Source: a virus. From it: a stretch of 31,499 nt of DNA. A model generated the notes under the pieces. That model had not been told where the DNA came from. It did no database searches and saw only the letters and a program-made list of their open reading frames with translations. Positions 22,381 to 29,115 of the stretch are shown one piece after another (within the stretch, counting starts at the first letter, position 1; the number at the start of each line of letters is the position of its first letter). Made by a program: the position numbers and the translations under genes. Location: positions 1-31,499 of IMG/VR virus record IMGVR_UViG_3300025326_000145. One strand, given 5' to 3'.

Positions 22381-22989
22381 TCATGCGGCAACCCCGATGG
22401 CGCGGAGTTGATGCTGGTCGATCGCGTCTTGTAGGCAATTAAGCCATACGTTGTGCGCGATCGCGGCCGGCCACGGCTCGACGTCGCCGGGCAGCGTTGG
22501 GCTGCTTTCGTAAACACCCCACGATTTCGCGGACGGCCCGAGCAGCGAACGCTTCTCGGTCATAAGCATGATGATGTCGGCCTGCTTGATCGCCGCAACG
22601 TCGTCCGGCGGCAACGGCCACGGCAGGTCGAAGCGTTCATGAATGGCGGCGTCGATGTTGTGCTTCATTGATTCGAGCGCGAGCTTGAACGCCGACTTTG
22701 TGCCAGGCGACAAGGCGGAAGCCGAATCGAGCGCCCATTGGATCGGCGTCGCAATATCCCCGACATATGCCTCGTGCGCGTCGTGCAGCAGGCCGTAGGC
22801 TCTAAGTCGCGGCGGCAGCAATTGGGCAACCCGCACGCAATGCTCGGCCACGGAATAGAAGGTTTTTACGTGGCCGGTAAAGCGACAGATCAGGCTTAGG
22901 GCGTGTGCAATATCCGCTACTTCAACGTCTTTCGCTTCGGGTTGAAGTAGCGGGAACGCAACGCCTGTCCGCGTTTGTATCCAGGTCAT
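22381..22989 (-). CDS. HD-domain phosphohydrolase (YfbR-like nucleotidase)
   Basis: This 202-residue protein probably removes phosphate from deoxynucleotides. It has FYSVAEHCVRVAQL with H50, the paired H69-D70 in LLHDAHEAYVGDIATPI, and D78, the usual metal ligands of the HD superfamily; DIAHALSLICRFTGH precedes them as in phage-type members. ATG 22989 follows a strong GGAGGGA site. Its stop overlaps the interrupted membrane-protein gene (ATGA). It is divergent from a dATP/dGTP diphosphohydrolase-like gene, so both probably adjust the dNTP pool during infection. A 5'-deoxynucleotidase is most likely; a dATP triphosphohydrolase of the aminoadenine-phage type cannot be excluded from sequence alone. 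Confidence 0.85.
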   Translation of the reverse strand: MTWIQTRTGVAFPLLQPEAKDVEVADIAHALSLICRFTGHVKTFYSVAEHCVRVAQLLPPRLRAYGLLHDAHEAYVGDIATPIQWALDSASALSPGTKSAFKLALESMKHNIDAAIHERFDLPWPLPPDDVAAIKQADIIMLMTEKRSLLGPSAKSWGVYESSPTLPGDVEPWPAAIAHNVWLNCLQDAIDQHQLRAIGVAA

Positions 22990-23101
22990 GCAATTCCCTC
23001 CGTGTCGATTTCGTTGAAAATAGTGATTGACAACGATCACCGTTTTCTGACATTAACCATCGTTGAAAGCAAGTGGTTTTTAACGGGAGGGATAAAATCA
23101 C
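22990..23101. promoter_or_regulatory. Divergent promoter/operator region
   Basis: This 112-base gap separates two oppositely transcribed blocks, so it must drive both. On the plus strand TTGACA (23027-23032) is a good -35, but the -10 at 23050-23056 is poor. TTGACA lies within an imperfect palindrome GTGAT...ATCAC (23023-23040). TCGTTGAAA occurs twice (about 23011 and 23060), with CAACGAT in inverse orientation between. These repeats could be regulator sites. Confidence 0.4.
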
Positions 23102-23806
23102 ATGAATGATTTCGTAACACAGGCGACGTCGCTGCCGACCAACGCAAAGGCGCGCAAGGCCGTCCCTCTTGCGACCGGCTGTTTTGATTACTTCCCCGAT
23201 GCTCTGGCGGACGTGGCCGCGCTCTCGCGCATCGGCAACGAGCAGCACAACCCCGGCAAGCCGCTTCATTGGGATCGCGCGAAGTCGACCGACGAGGCCG
23301 ACTGCCTCGCGCGTCATTTCATCCAGCGCGGCACTAACGACACCGACGGCGTTCGTCACAGCACGAAGGTCGCGTGGCGAGCTCTCGCGCTGCTGCAGAA
23401 GGAAATTGAGACTGCGCGCGTGAAACCCGTCGCCAGGCCCGCGCCGATCGTTATGTCTGCCGTGGCGCCGCTCACGCCGTATGGCGAGCGGTTGACCGTC
23501 GCCGTGCGCGAGTGGGGCGAGGCTGCCAACAAGGAGTTGGTGAACGCCGCCAAGCACGAGCCGCAGGTCGGCGACTACGTCCAGGTTTCCGAGTTTGGCG
23601 GCAAGGACGTGTGCGCTGTCTTGGGACCGTGCGAGCTCGGCCAGATTTGGCACGGTAAGAAAAATGCGGCGTGTTTCGTTGCAAATTTCGGCGACTACTA
23701 TCGGCACGTCCAGGCGCACGAATGCACCGTCATCAAACGCAAGGCCGACATCATGTTCGGCGAACTTCTGACAGTCGGTCATACGAAGGTCGGCATCATT
23801 TCGTGA
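23102..23806 (+). CDS. dATP/dGTP diphosphohydrolase-like protein (DUF5664 type) with extra C-terminal domain
   Basis: This 234-residue protein has an N-terminal domain (about 15-105) with the family pattern KARKAVPLATGCFDYFPDAL, ADVAALSRIGNEQHNPGKPL, WDRAKSTDEADCLARHF and KVAWRALALLQKE. This MazG-like all-helical domain is known from phages as dATP/dGTP diphosphohydrolase N-terminal domain. The second half (about 120-234) contains a beta-rich VGDYVQVSEFGGKDVCAVLG segment I do not recognise. GGAGGG lies about ten bases before ATG 23102. It overlaps the resolvase gene (GTGA). It probably hydrolyses purine dNTPs to shape the nucleotide pool. Confidence 0.8.
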   Translation: MNDFVTQATSLPTNAKARKAVPLATGCFDYFPDALADVAALSRIGNEQHNPGKPLHWDRAKSTDEADCLARHFIQRGTNDTDGVRHSTKVAWRALALLQKEIETARVKPVARPAPIVMSAVAPLTPYGERLTVAVREWGEAANKELVNAAKHEPQVGDYVQVSEFGGKDVCAVLGPCELGQIWHGKKNAACFVANFGDYYRHVQAHECTVIKRKADIMFGELLTVGHTKVGIIS

Positions 23807-24261
23807 AACAACTTCTCGCCCTTGATCTTGGAACGACGACTGGTTGGGCCATCGGCCATCCCGGCGAGCGGATCACGTCGGGGACGTGGAATTTGAAGCC
23901 CGGCAAGTACGAGGGTGGCGGGATGCGCTACCTCAAGTTCGAAGCGGCACTCAATCGTGCTCTGGCCGAGGCTGGCGGATTTGTTTCGGTCGCCTTCGAG
24001 GCCGTGCGGCGGCACATCGGCACCGATGCCGCCCACGTTTACGGCGGCTTAATGGCCACGCTCACAAAATGGTGCGAGGTGAATAAAATCCCGTACGAAG
24101 GTGTCCCCGTCGGGACAATCAAGAAGTTCGCGACGGGCAAAGGCAACGCGGATAAATCCGCGATGATGGCCGCCGCATGGAAAGCCGGTTACGACCCCAT
24201 TGACGACAACGAAGCCGACGCGATCGCGATTGCGCGCCTCAAGCTTGAGGCCGTCGCATGA
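23803..24261 (+). CDS. RuvC-like Holliday junction resolvase
   Basis: This 152-residue protein has the RNase H-like RuvC fold seen in phage resolvases. The first strand LLALDLGTTTGWAI carries D8; VSVAFEAVRR carries E66; IDDNEADAIAIARL carries the C-terminal acidic pair (D135/D139). GTIKKFATGKGNADKSAMM is a typical basic loop. Such enzymes resolve branched DNA before packaging. GTG 23803 overlaps the previous stop (GTGA). Length matches the family (about 150-180). Confidence 0.88.
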   Translation: MKQLLALDLGTTTGWAIGHPGERITSGTWNLKPGKYEGGGMRYLKFEAALNRALAEAGGFVSVAFEAVRRHIGTDAAHVYGGLMATLTKWCEVNKIPYEGVPVGTIKKFATGKGNADKSAMMAAAWKAGYDPIDDNEADAIAIARLKLEAVA

Positions 24262-24530
24262 ACAAACCCGCCGGAATGCAAAAGATACAGACCGACATCA
24301 AAGCCGAAGAGATGTCGGAGCACATCGACAAGGTTGTCGGCCAGCGCAACGTCGACGAAGTTACGGGCGGTCCGGTGCGCGCGCTCGAAGCGGCCATCAA
24401 GGAAGTTCACGGCAACGTCGCTTTCATATACGGCCGTTTCGGCGACATGGTCGCTTGCCGTGTGCTGCAGCAGATCATTGACAGCATTACGTCCGACACG
24501 ATGACGACCGCGCCGGAGAAAAAGCATTGA
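24258..24530 (+). CDS. Hypothetical protein of the replication block
   Basis: This 90-residue protein starts in an ATGA overlap with the resolvase and is mostly charged and helical (KAEEMSEHIDKVVGQRNVDE, then a C-terminal VACRVLQQIIDSI helix). I do not recognise it. Co-translation with the resolvase suggests a link with DNA processing, which is only an inference. Confidence 0.7.
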   Translation: MNKPAGMQKIQTDIKAEEMSEHIDKVVGQRNVDEVTGGPVRALEAAIKEVHGNVAFIYGRFGDMVACRVLQQIIDSITSDTMTTAPEKKH

Positions 24531-24800
24531 ATGCGCCGACGCAAAGAAAAACCGATAATCGTGCCGGTCACGCTCGACGACATCTGGCTCGAATATCTAC
24601 GCGAGGAATGCGCGCTCGCCGTCATCGCTTGGCTTAAAGGTTCGATCAATCTCGATCGGCCAGTGCGTAGCCTACGGCTATCCGAGTTTCGGGGAATGGC
24701 CGAAGCGGCGACGTCTCGATGGATCGTGCTGGTGTCGCAGCGGATGAAAGAGAAGCCGGTGCCGGAAGAGGCGAAGTCACAGATCGCGTTGCTATATTGA
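24531..24800 (+). CDS. Hypothetical protein of the replication block
   Basis: This 89-residue protein starts directly after the preceding stop (TGA then ATG). It begins with a basic MRRRKEKP segment, then a VTLDDIWLEYLREECALAVI helix and a C-terminal helix around RWIVLVSQRMKEK. A GGAG lies about 13 bases before the start. The family is unknown to me. The consistent spacing and predicted helices support a real gene. Confidence 0.65.
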   Translation: MRRRKEKPIIVPVTLDDIWLEYLREECALAVIAWLKGSINLDRPVRSLRLSEFRGMAEAATSRWIVLVSQRMKEKPVPEEAKSQIALLY

Positions 24801-24826
24801 ACTTAACCACGGAAGGAGAGATTTTT

Positions 24827-25348
24827 ATGCCAACCACCGAAGAGACTTCTACGGCCGCGCCGCAGATCAATGTTCTCGACATGATAACGATGTCGCAATT
24901 CAATCAACTCGCCAAGCGATTCGGCTACGTGCCGCGCATCGACGTGGATGCCGCCTGGTCGAAAGCGGCGGTCGAGCTCGTCGCCACCGCTGCGCCAAAA
25001 GCCGCGACGGTTGGTTCTGCGCCGCCGGTGCTGGTTGCCCCGCGCAAACCAGGCCGACCGAAAACAGTCGACGCCGAAGTGCTTCCGCCGGAAAAGCCGG
25101 TTGCTGCAAAGCCTGCCGCTCCAATTCCGGCCGGCGGCGATCCGCTACCAGCGAACCTCAACGGCGGCGGCCACACCACGACCGACGCGCGCACGGCGCT
25201 GACGTCGCTGGTCGCCGCGAAGGGCATGGGCGTCGGCATGAAGCTGCTGCAGATATTCGAGGTCAAGAAGGTTAGCGATGTGCCGGCCGACCGGATCGCG
25301 GACTTCATTGCTCGTGCCGGCGAGCAAGCCGCACAGGAGGGCGAGTGA
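24827..25348 (+). CDS. Hypothetical protein with an Ala/Pro-rich linker
   Basis: This 173-residue protein has an N-terminal helical part ([20 protein letters not shown]), a long Ala/Pro/Lys linker with an AT-hook-like RKPGRPKT at about residue 73, and a C-terminal helical module ending in [19 protein letters not shown], which recalls the C-terminal region of ERF/RecT-neighbour phage proteins. GGAAGGAGA precedes ATG 24827. Its stop overlaps the Cas4-like nuclease (GTGA). It may recruit DNA or the nuclease; function not established. Confidence 0.7.
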   Translation: MPTTEETSTAAPQINVLDMITMSQFNQLAKRFGYVPRIDVDAAWSKAAVELVATAAPKAATVGSAPPVLVAPRKPGRPKTVDAEVLPPEKPVAAKPAAPIPAGGDPLPANLNGGGHTTTDARTALTSLVAAKGMGVGMKLLQIFEVKKVSDVPADRIADFIARAGEQAAQEGE

Positions 25349-26547
25349 GCCGAGCTCACGCCAAGCTCTCGCCTTCCGGTAGCGACCGGTGGGTGAACTG
25401 TAGCGGCTCCCCGCGCATGGAAGCGGGGATGCCGGACAGTTCGTCGCCGTTCGCTCGTGAAGGCATGGCTGCGCACTTCTTGGCCGAACGCTGTCTCAAC
25501 AAGGAAGTCGACGCCAGCGAATACGCCGGCCGCGTCGCGCGTGTCGAGGACGGCGATCACCCTGATTTTGCCGTCATCGGCACCGAGGCCGACGGCAACA
25601 CGCTGTTCGAAGTCGACGACGAAATGGTCGACGGCGTGCAGCTTTACCTCGACACCGTGCGCGAGATTGGCGAGAACGCCGACGAGTTCGAGGTCGAGCA
25701 ACACTTGGTCATTTCCGACGACATCTTCGGCACCGGGGACGTGGTCGCCTACAATTCCAAATACCTGCATCTGTCGATCTGCGACTTCAAGTATGGCCGC
25801 GGCGTCCTGGTGACACCGGACAAGAACACACAACTGCTGCTGTACGCCATCGGCGCTTTGAAGCGGCATCACAACCGCGGGGTCAAGCAGATCGAGCTCA
25901 TAGTCGTGCAGCCGCGCGCCGGCGGCGTCTCGCGCTGGATGACCGATGCCGTGACACTTATGGACCAAGAGGCCGACCTGCTGGCCGCCGCCGAGCGCAC
26001 GAAGGCGCCCGACGCGCCGCTGGTCGCCGGCGATTGGTGCAAGTTCTGCAAGGCCAAGGCGGTCTGTCCGGCCCTGCGCACGAAGGCTAGGGAAATTGCC
26101 GAGGCGGAATTTTCCGACGGGGCGTTGGTCGCATCGGACGTCAAGACGCTCACGCCCGACGAACAGGCCGTTGCCCTGGCCGATGTTGACGTGCTCGAAA
26201 CGTGGTGCCGCGGCTTGCGCGAGTACGCGCACGGCGAGGCCATGCACGGGCGCGGGCCAACGGGTTGGAAACTCGTTGCCAAGCGCGCTAACCGGCATTG
26301 GAAGAACGAAGGCACGGCGGCCGAGACGCTTGTTGCTCTCGGTATTCCGCAGGTCAAGATTTACACCGAGCCGAAGCTGCTCTCGCCCGTAAAGGTCGAG
26401 CCGCTGATGCCTGGCAAGAACAAAAACGCACGCAGCGAGGCGTTGGCTGCACTGGTCGAGAAGACGTCGACCGGCCTCGTGCTGGCGCCCGAAGCGGATC
26501 CGCGGCCGTTGGTCGTGCCGAACGCGGAACTCGAATTTGCCGACTGA
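25345..26547 (+). CDS. Cas4/RecB-like nuclease (DUF2800 type)
   Basis: This 400-residue protein has the layout of phage DUF2800 exonucleases of the PD-(D/E)XK superfamily. Seen: C19 in [20 protein letters not shown] with H44; GTGDVVAYN with D132; ICDFKYG with D147 and K149; [11 protein letters not shown] with Q163; and C232, C235 and C241 in [13 protein letters not shown]. The four Cys residues are expected to hold an Fe-S cluster as in Cas4 and AddB. GTG 25345 overlaps the preceding stop. Followed by a ssDNA-binding protein, it probably makes single-stranded ends for recombination. No CRISPR array or other cas gene is near. Confidence 0.9.
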   Translation: MSRAHAKLSPSGSDRWVNCSGSPRMEAGMPDSSSPFAREGMAAHFLAERCLNKEVDASEYAGRVARVEDGDHPDFAVIGTEADGNTLFEVDDEMVDGVQLYLDTVREIGENADEFEVEQHLVISDDIFGTGDVVAYNSKYLHLSICDFKYGRGVLVTPDKNTQLLLYAIGALKRHHNRGVKQIELIVVQPRAGGVSRWMTDAVTLMDQEADLLAAAERTKAPDAPLVAGDWCKFCKAKAVCPALRTKAREIAEAEFSDGALVASDVKTLTPDEQAVALADVDVLETWCRGLREYAHGEAMHGRGPTGWKLVAKRANRHWKNEGTAAETLVALGIPQVKIYTEPKLLSPVKVEPLMPGKNKNARSEALAALVEKTSTGLVLAPEADPRPLVVPNAELEFAD

Positions 26548-26576
26548 AACATGACAAACAAGGAGAACATGCAACC

Positions 26577-27161
26577 ATGAGCGACATTCTGAAAAAGATC
26601 ACGAAGACCGAATCCGGCAACTTTCGAGTGCCGGGCCGGATCAGCTACCCGACCGTGTTCACGCCGAAGGCACAGAGCGATCAGCCGGGCGCGAAGCTCA
26701 AGTATAGCTGCGCCCTGCTTATTCCGCCGGGCGTCGACCTGACGGAGCTCAAAGCGGCCGCCACCGCCAAGGCCAAGGAAACGCTTGGCGCCAAGGCGGC
26801 CGGCTGCAAGTCGCCCTTCCTCAACCCGCTTGAAAAGGGCTACGACGAGGAATTCAAGGGCTGGACGCTCCTGCGCATGTCGTCCGACATGAAGCCGGAC
26901 ATCGTCGGGCCGAACCCGAAGGACCACATCGAAGAGCCGCGGGAAGTCTACCCCGGCCGTTGGGCGCGCATCTCGACCAATCCGTACGCGTACAACAAGA
27001 ACGGCAACAAGGGCGTCACGTTCGGGTTGAACAACATTCAGTTGCTCGATCATGACGAGCCGATCGCTGGCGGCCGCACGCGGGCCGAAGACGACTTCGA
27101 AGCCGTTGAAGTGGCTTCTGGCGGCGCCAAGACCGGCGCGGCCGACGACGTGTTCGCGTAA
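26577..27161 (+). CDS. ssDNA-binding protein (DUF2815 / Enc34 type)
   Basis: This 194-residue protein resembles the Enc34-type phage ssDNA-binding family with an OB fold. It has the pattern FRVPGRISYPTVFTPKAQ, KYSCALLIPPGVDLTELKAA, a FKGWTLLRMSSDMKPDIV segment and a C-terminal core (RWARISTNPYAYNKNGNKGV then FGLNNIQLLDHDEPI). The C-terminus is acidic and flexible, as in many SSBs. ATG 26577 follows AAGGAGA at about 11 bases; a nearer ATG gives only three codons. It follows the Cas4-like nuclease, as in other phages, and probably protects and presents single strands. Confidence 0.9.
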   Translation: MSDILKKITKTESGNFRVPGRISYPTVFTPKAQSDQPGAKLKYSCALLIPPGVDLTELKAAATAKAKETLGAKAAGCKSPFLNPLEKGYDEEFKGWTLLRMSSDMKPDIVGPNPKDHIEEPREVYPGRWARISTNPYAYNKNGNKGVTFGLNNIQLLDHDEPIAGGRTRAEDDFEAVEVASGGAKTGAADDVFA

Positions 27162-27424
27162 TGGCGACACCGGGGCCGGGCCACAACAGCGGCGCCGACG
27201 TCAAGGCCAAGCTCAAGTCGCTCGTTGAGCGGCTTGAGAACCTTGAGCAAGAAAAGAAGTCGTTCGCCGACGACATCAAGGACGTCTACGTCGAGGCCAA
27301 AAGCCAGGGCTTCGACGTGAAGGCACTGCGCTCGATCATTCGCCGGCGCAAGCAAGACGCCGACAAGTTGAAAGAGCACGAGGCCATCGTCGACACGTAC
27401 CTGATGGCGCTCGGAATGATCTGA
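27161..27424 (+). CDS. GapR/DUF2312 nucleoid-associated protein
   Basis: This 87-residue protein matches GapR of Alphaproteobacteria: VKAKLKSLVERLENLEQEKK, then DDIKDVYVEAKSQGFDVKAL and a C-terminal IRRRKQDADKLKEHEAIVDT / YLMALGM. GapR forms a tetramer that encircles overtwisted DNA ahead of forks and stimulates topoisomerases. Here it starts in a TAATG overlap with the ssDNA-binding gene, inside the phage replication operon. Key basic residues in the IRRRKQD helix are kept. It may aid phage fork progress or compete with host GapR. Confidence 0.92.
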   Translation: MATPGPGHNSGADVKAKLKSLVERLENLEQEKKSFADDIKDVYVEAKSQGFDVKALRSIIRRRKQDADKLKEHEAIVDTYLMALGMI

Positions 27425-27433
27425 CTGATACAG

Positions 27434-27460
27434 CACGGCGGTCAAACCGCGGCCACCGTG
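27434..27460 (+). terminator. Hairpin after the GapR-like gene
   Basis: CACGGCGG (27434-27441) can pair with CCACCGTG (27453-27460) with one mismatch, or an inner GCGGT/ACCGC stem (27438-27450) can form. It is followed by TTGAAATTT. It may end or reduce the upstream transcript before the secreted hydrolase gene. Confidence 0.35.
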
Positions 27461-27489
27461 TTGAAATTTGTGCAATCAGGAGAATCAAC

Positions 27490-27921
27490 ATGAAGAAGCT
27501 CGCCATACTTACTCTCTCGGTGTTCGCATTTTCGCTCGCCCTGATCGTGTCGATCGAATTTGCGTTCGCCGGCGACCTTGTCGCGACGGCGCGCAGTTAC
27601 GTTGGCACCAATCCGACCGGCCGCTCGCGGCTGTGGTGCGGCGCCTTCATGGACCTGGCGCTACGTCAGAGCGGACACAGTGGCGGCGGCAATCTCGCGC
27701 TCGGTTACAAGCGATACGGCACGCGCGTCGGTGGCCCGCAGGTTGGCGCGCTCGCTGTCATAGGGCGTAAGGGCGGCGGCCACGTGGGCGTCGTCAGCGG
27801 CGTCGACGCCAACGGTAACCCGATCATCATTTCCGGCAATAATGCGGGCCGCGCCGGTCACCGCGTTGTCGGCGAGAGTGTCTATCCGAAGGGCCGCGTC
27901 CAAGCCTATGTGATGCCGTGA
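27490..27921 (+). CDS. Secreted CHAP/NlpC-like hydrolase (TIGR02594 type)
   Basis: This 143-residue protein has a signal peptide (MKKLAILTLSVFAFSLALIV, cleavage likely after AFA at residue 27) and a papain-like cell-wall hydrolase domain. LWCGAFMDLALRQSG carries the candidate nucleophile C50, and GGGHVGVVSG carries H98; NNAGRAGHRVV follows. The TIGR02594 family cleaves or is thought to cleave peptidoglycan amide bonds. Export would place it in the periplasm, so it may be the endolysin or a wall-remodelling enzyme. AGGAGA precedes ATG 27490. The stop overlaps the next gene (GTGA). No Rz/Rz1 pair is seen next to it. Confidence 0.82.
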   Translation: MKKLAILTLSVFAFSLALIVSIEFAFAGDLVATARSYVGTNPTGRSRLWCGAFMDLALRQSGHSGGGNLALGYKRYGTRVGGPQVGALAVIGRKGGGHVGVVSGVDANGNPIIISGNNAGRAGHRVVGESVYPKGRVQAYVMP

Positions 27922-28178
27922 CGCACGACGAATTCAAAAAATGGCTGAACAAGTCGCGCCGCGGCTCGCGCGCCGTTTATCACGTCGGCCATTTGGTAAG
28001 TGACCGTGGGCCGGACGAGCACGCTTTCAAGACCGAGAAACACAAGGAAGTTCACCGGATCGCTAACGATGCCTGGTCGGCGTATCGCGCCGGGCGCATC
28101 GCGTTGTCGCAAGTGCGCAATCCGTCGGTGCGCGAGGGCGTGCCTGACGATTTCAATTATTTGGCGGAAAAGCTGTGA
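27918..28178 (+). CDS. Hypothetical 86-residue protein
   Basis: The protein starts at GTG 27918, overlapping the hydrolase stop, and contains a FKKWLNKSRRGSRAVYHVGH segment, then KHKEVHRIANDAWSAYRAGR and an ALSQVRNPS part. It is basic and helical with several His residues. The pattern recalls small phage proteins described only as hypothetical. Its stop overlaps the adenine methyltransferase start (GTGA), so it is in the same operon. Confidence 0.72.
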   Translation: MTHDEFKKWLNKSRRGSRAVYHVGHLVSDRGPDEHAFKTEKHKEVHRIANDAWSAYRAGRIALSQVRNPSVREGVPDDFNYLAEKL

Positions 28179-28741
28179 CAGTCAAAGGGATGTTGAAGGC
28201 CGCAATTTCCGCCGAGGGTCGCGAAGAGAACGATTTCTATCCGACGCCGCCGGAAGCAACGCAAGCGTTGCTGCCGCACATAGCGGACTTTCCTTCGACG
28301 ATTTGGGAACCGGCGTGCGGCAACGGCGCAATTGCGCGCGAGCTCGAAGCGGACGGCTTCAAAGTAATCGGCACGGATTTGATTGACAGAGGATACGGAA
28401 ATGGGGGGGTTGATTTTTTAGCGACGACCGAACGCTTGGCCGACGCGATTGTGACCAATCCGCCGTTCGGCGCATGGGCATCAAAATTCGTCGAGCACGC
28501 CTTTGCGCTCGAAATCCCCTACATGGCCATCTTGTTCAACGTCAATTTTTGGCACGCCAAGGCGCGAACGCCGATGTTCGAACGCCGCCGGCCGGACGCT
28601 ATTTTGCCGTTGACGTGGCGGCCCGATTTCACCGGATCTATGCGCCCGTATTTTAATTGCATCTGGACAGTGTGGCGTCCGAAAGCGGCGACGCATCCGC
28701 GTTATGTCCGACTAGAACGGCCGGCGGACATATTCGCATGA
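28175..28741 (+). CDS. N6-adenine DNA methyltransferase
   Basis: This 188-residue class I methyltransferase has DFYPTPPEAT at about 20-29, a SAM-binding IWEPACGNGAIARELE (about 43-58), acidic D68 at the end of the second strand (VIGTDLID) and the catalytic TNPPFGAW (NPPF 95-98). NPPF marks N6-adenine methylation. It is near the minimum size, with a short target-recognition region, as in phage orphan enzymes. It starts with GTG overlapping the previous stop and ends in ATGA overlap with an HNH endonuclease gene. It may protect phage DNA from restriction or mark it for packaging. No cognate restriction enzyme is seen. Confidence 0.88.
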   Translation: MTVKGMLKAAISAEGREENDFYPTPPEATQALLPHIADFPSTIWEPACGNGAIARELEADGFKVIGTDLIDRGYGNGGVDFLATTERLADAIVTNPPFGAWASKFVEHAFALEIPYMAILFNVNFWHAKARTPMFERRRPDAILPLTWRPDFTGSMRPYFNCIWTVWRPKAATHPRYVRLERPADIFA

Positions 28742-29115
28742 CTGAGATTTGGAAACCAACCGTCGGGCATGAAGGTAACTACGAAGTGTCGAATCTCGGT
28801 CGTGTACGAACATTTCGACGTCGTGCCAACGGCCGATTGCTGCGACCCGGTGTGGCGTCGAATGGATATTTCACGGTCGCACTTGGGCGGGGCAACAGCC
28901 GAACGGTTCATTCATTGGTGGCCGCAGCATTTCTCGGCCCCTGCCCGCCCAATCAAGAAGTCCGTCATAAAGACGGCACACGAAAAAATAACGTGGCCAA
29001 CAATCTTGAGTACGGCACGCGAACCCAAAACATTCTCGACGCAGTCGCACACGGAAGTTGGATGTCGCCAGCGCGCGAAGCACATTGCGCGAATCTTCGG
29101 TCATACCGAACATGA
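28738..29115 (+). CDS. NUMOD4-HNH endonuclease
   Basis: This 125-residue protein starts with a NUMOD4 segment (EIWKPTVGHEGNYEVSNLGR then VRTF) followed by a compact HNH nuclease: TVHSLVAAAFLG with H58, EVRHKDGTRKNNVANNLEY with H77 and D79 and the Asn pair. Such freestanding nucleases act as homing endonucleases that cut alleles lacking them. It overlaps both neighbours by four bases (ATGA), which is unusually tidy for a homing element, and lies directly before the DNA polymerase gene, a common homing target. Confidence 0.9.
   Translation: MTEIWKPTVGHEGNYEVSNLGRVRTFRRRANGRLLRPGVASNGYFTVALGRGNSRTVHSLVAAAFLGPCPPNQEVRHKDGTRKNNVANNLEYGTRTQNILDAVAHGSWMSPAREAHCANLRSYRT

Larger units (their letters stand above)
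20675..22384 (-). pseudogene. 46-residue membrane-protein gene split by the insertion sequence
   Basis: The 5' part starts at ATG 22384 (ATGA overlap with the HD gene) and encodes MNVGRALAFVIITLSIGAAI and GYGFAFDWRHCIYW, running up to the target duplication. If the insertion sequence (20723-22283) and one copy of the 8-bp duplication are removed, the frame continues without a shift into AAAAVLTASVTF and stops at TAA 20677-20675. The restored protein has two membrane spans. In the present sequence the frame runs into the element, so the original C-terminal span is lost. Restoration of an intact coupled gene strongly supports recent insertion. Confidence 0.85.

Noticed and set aside
25345-26547. 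Cas4-like gene as part of a CRISPR system
   Set aside because: There is no array and no other cas gene, and its neighbours are phage recombination genes; it is the phage DUF2800 type.
24925-26574. 549-residue open frame on the minus strand
   Set aside because: It is antisense to the Cas4-like nuclease and the gene before it; both of those have coupled starts and catalytic motifs, and this frame has neither.
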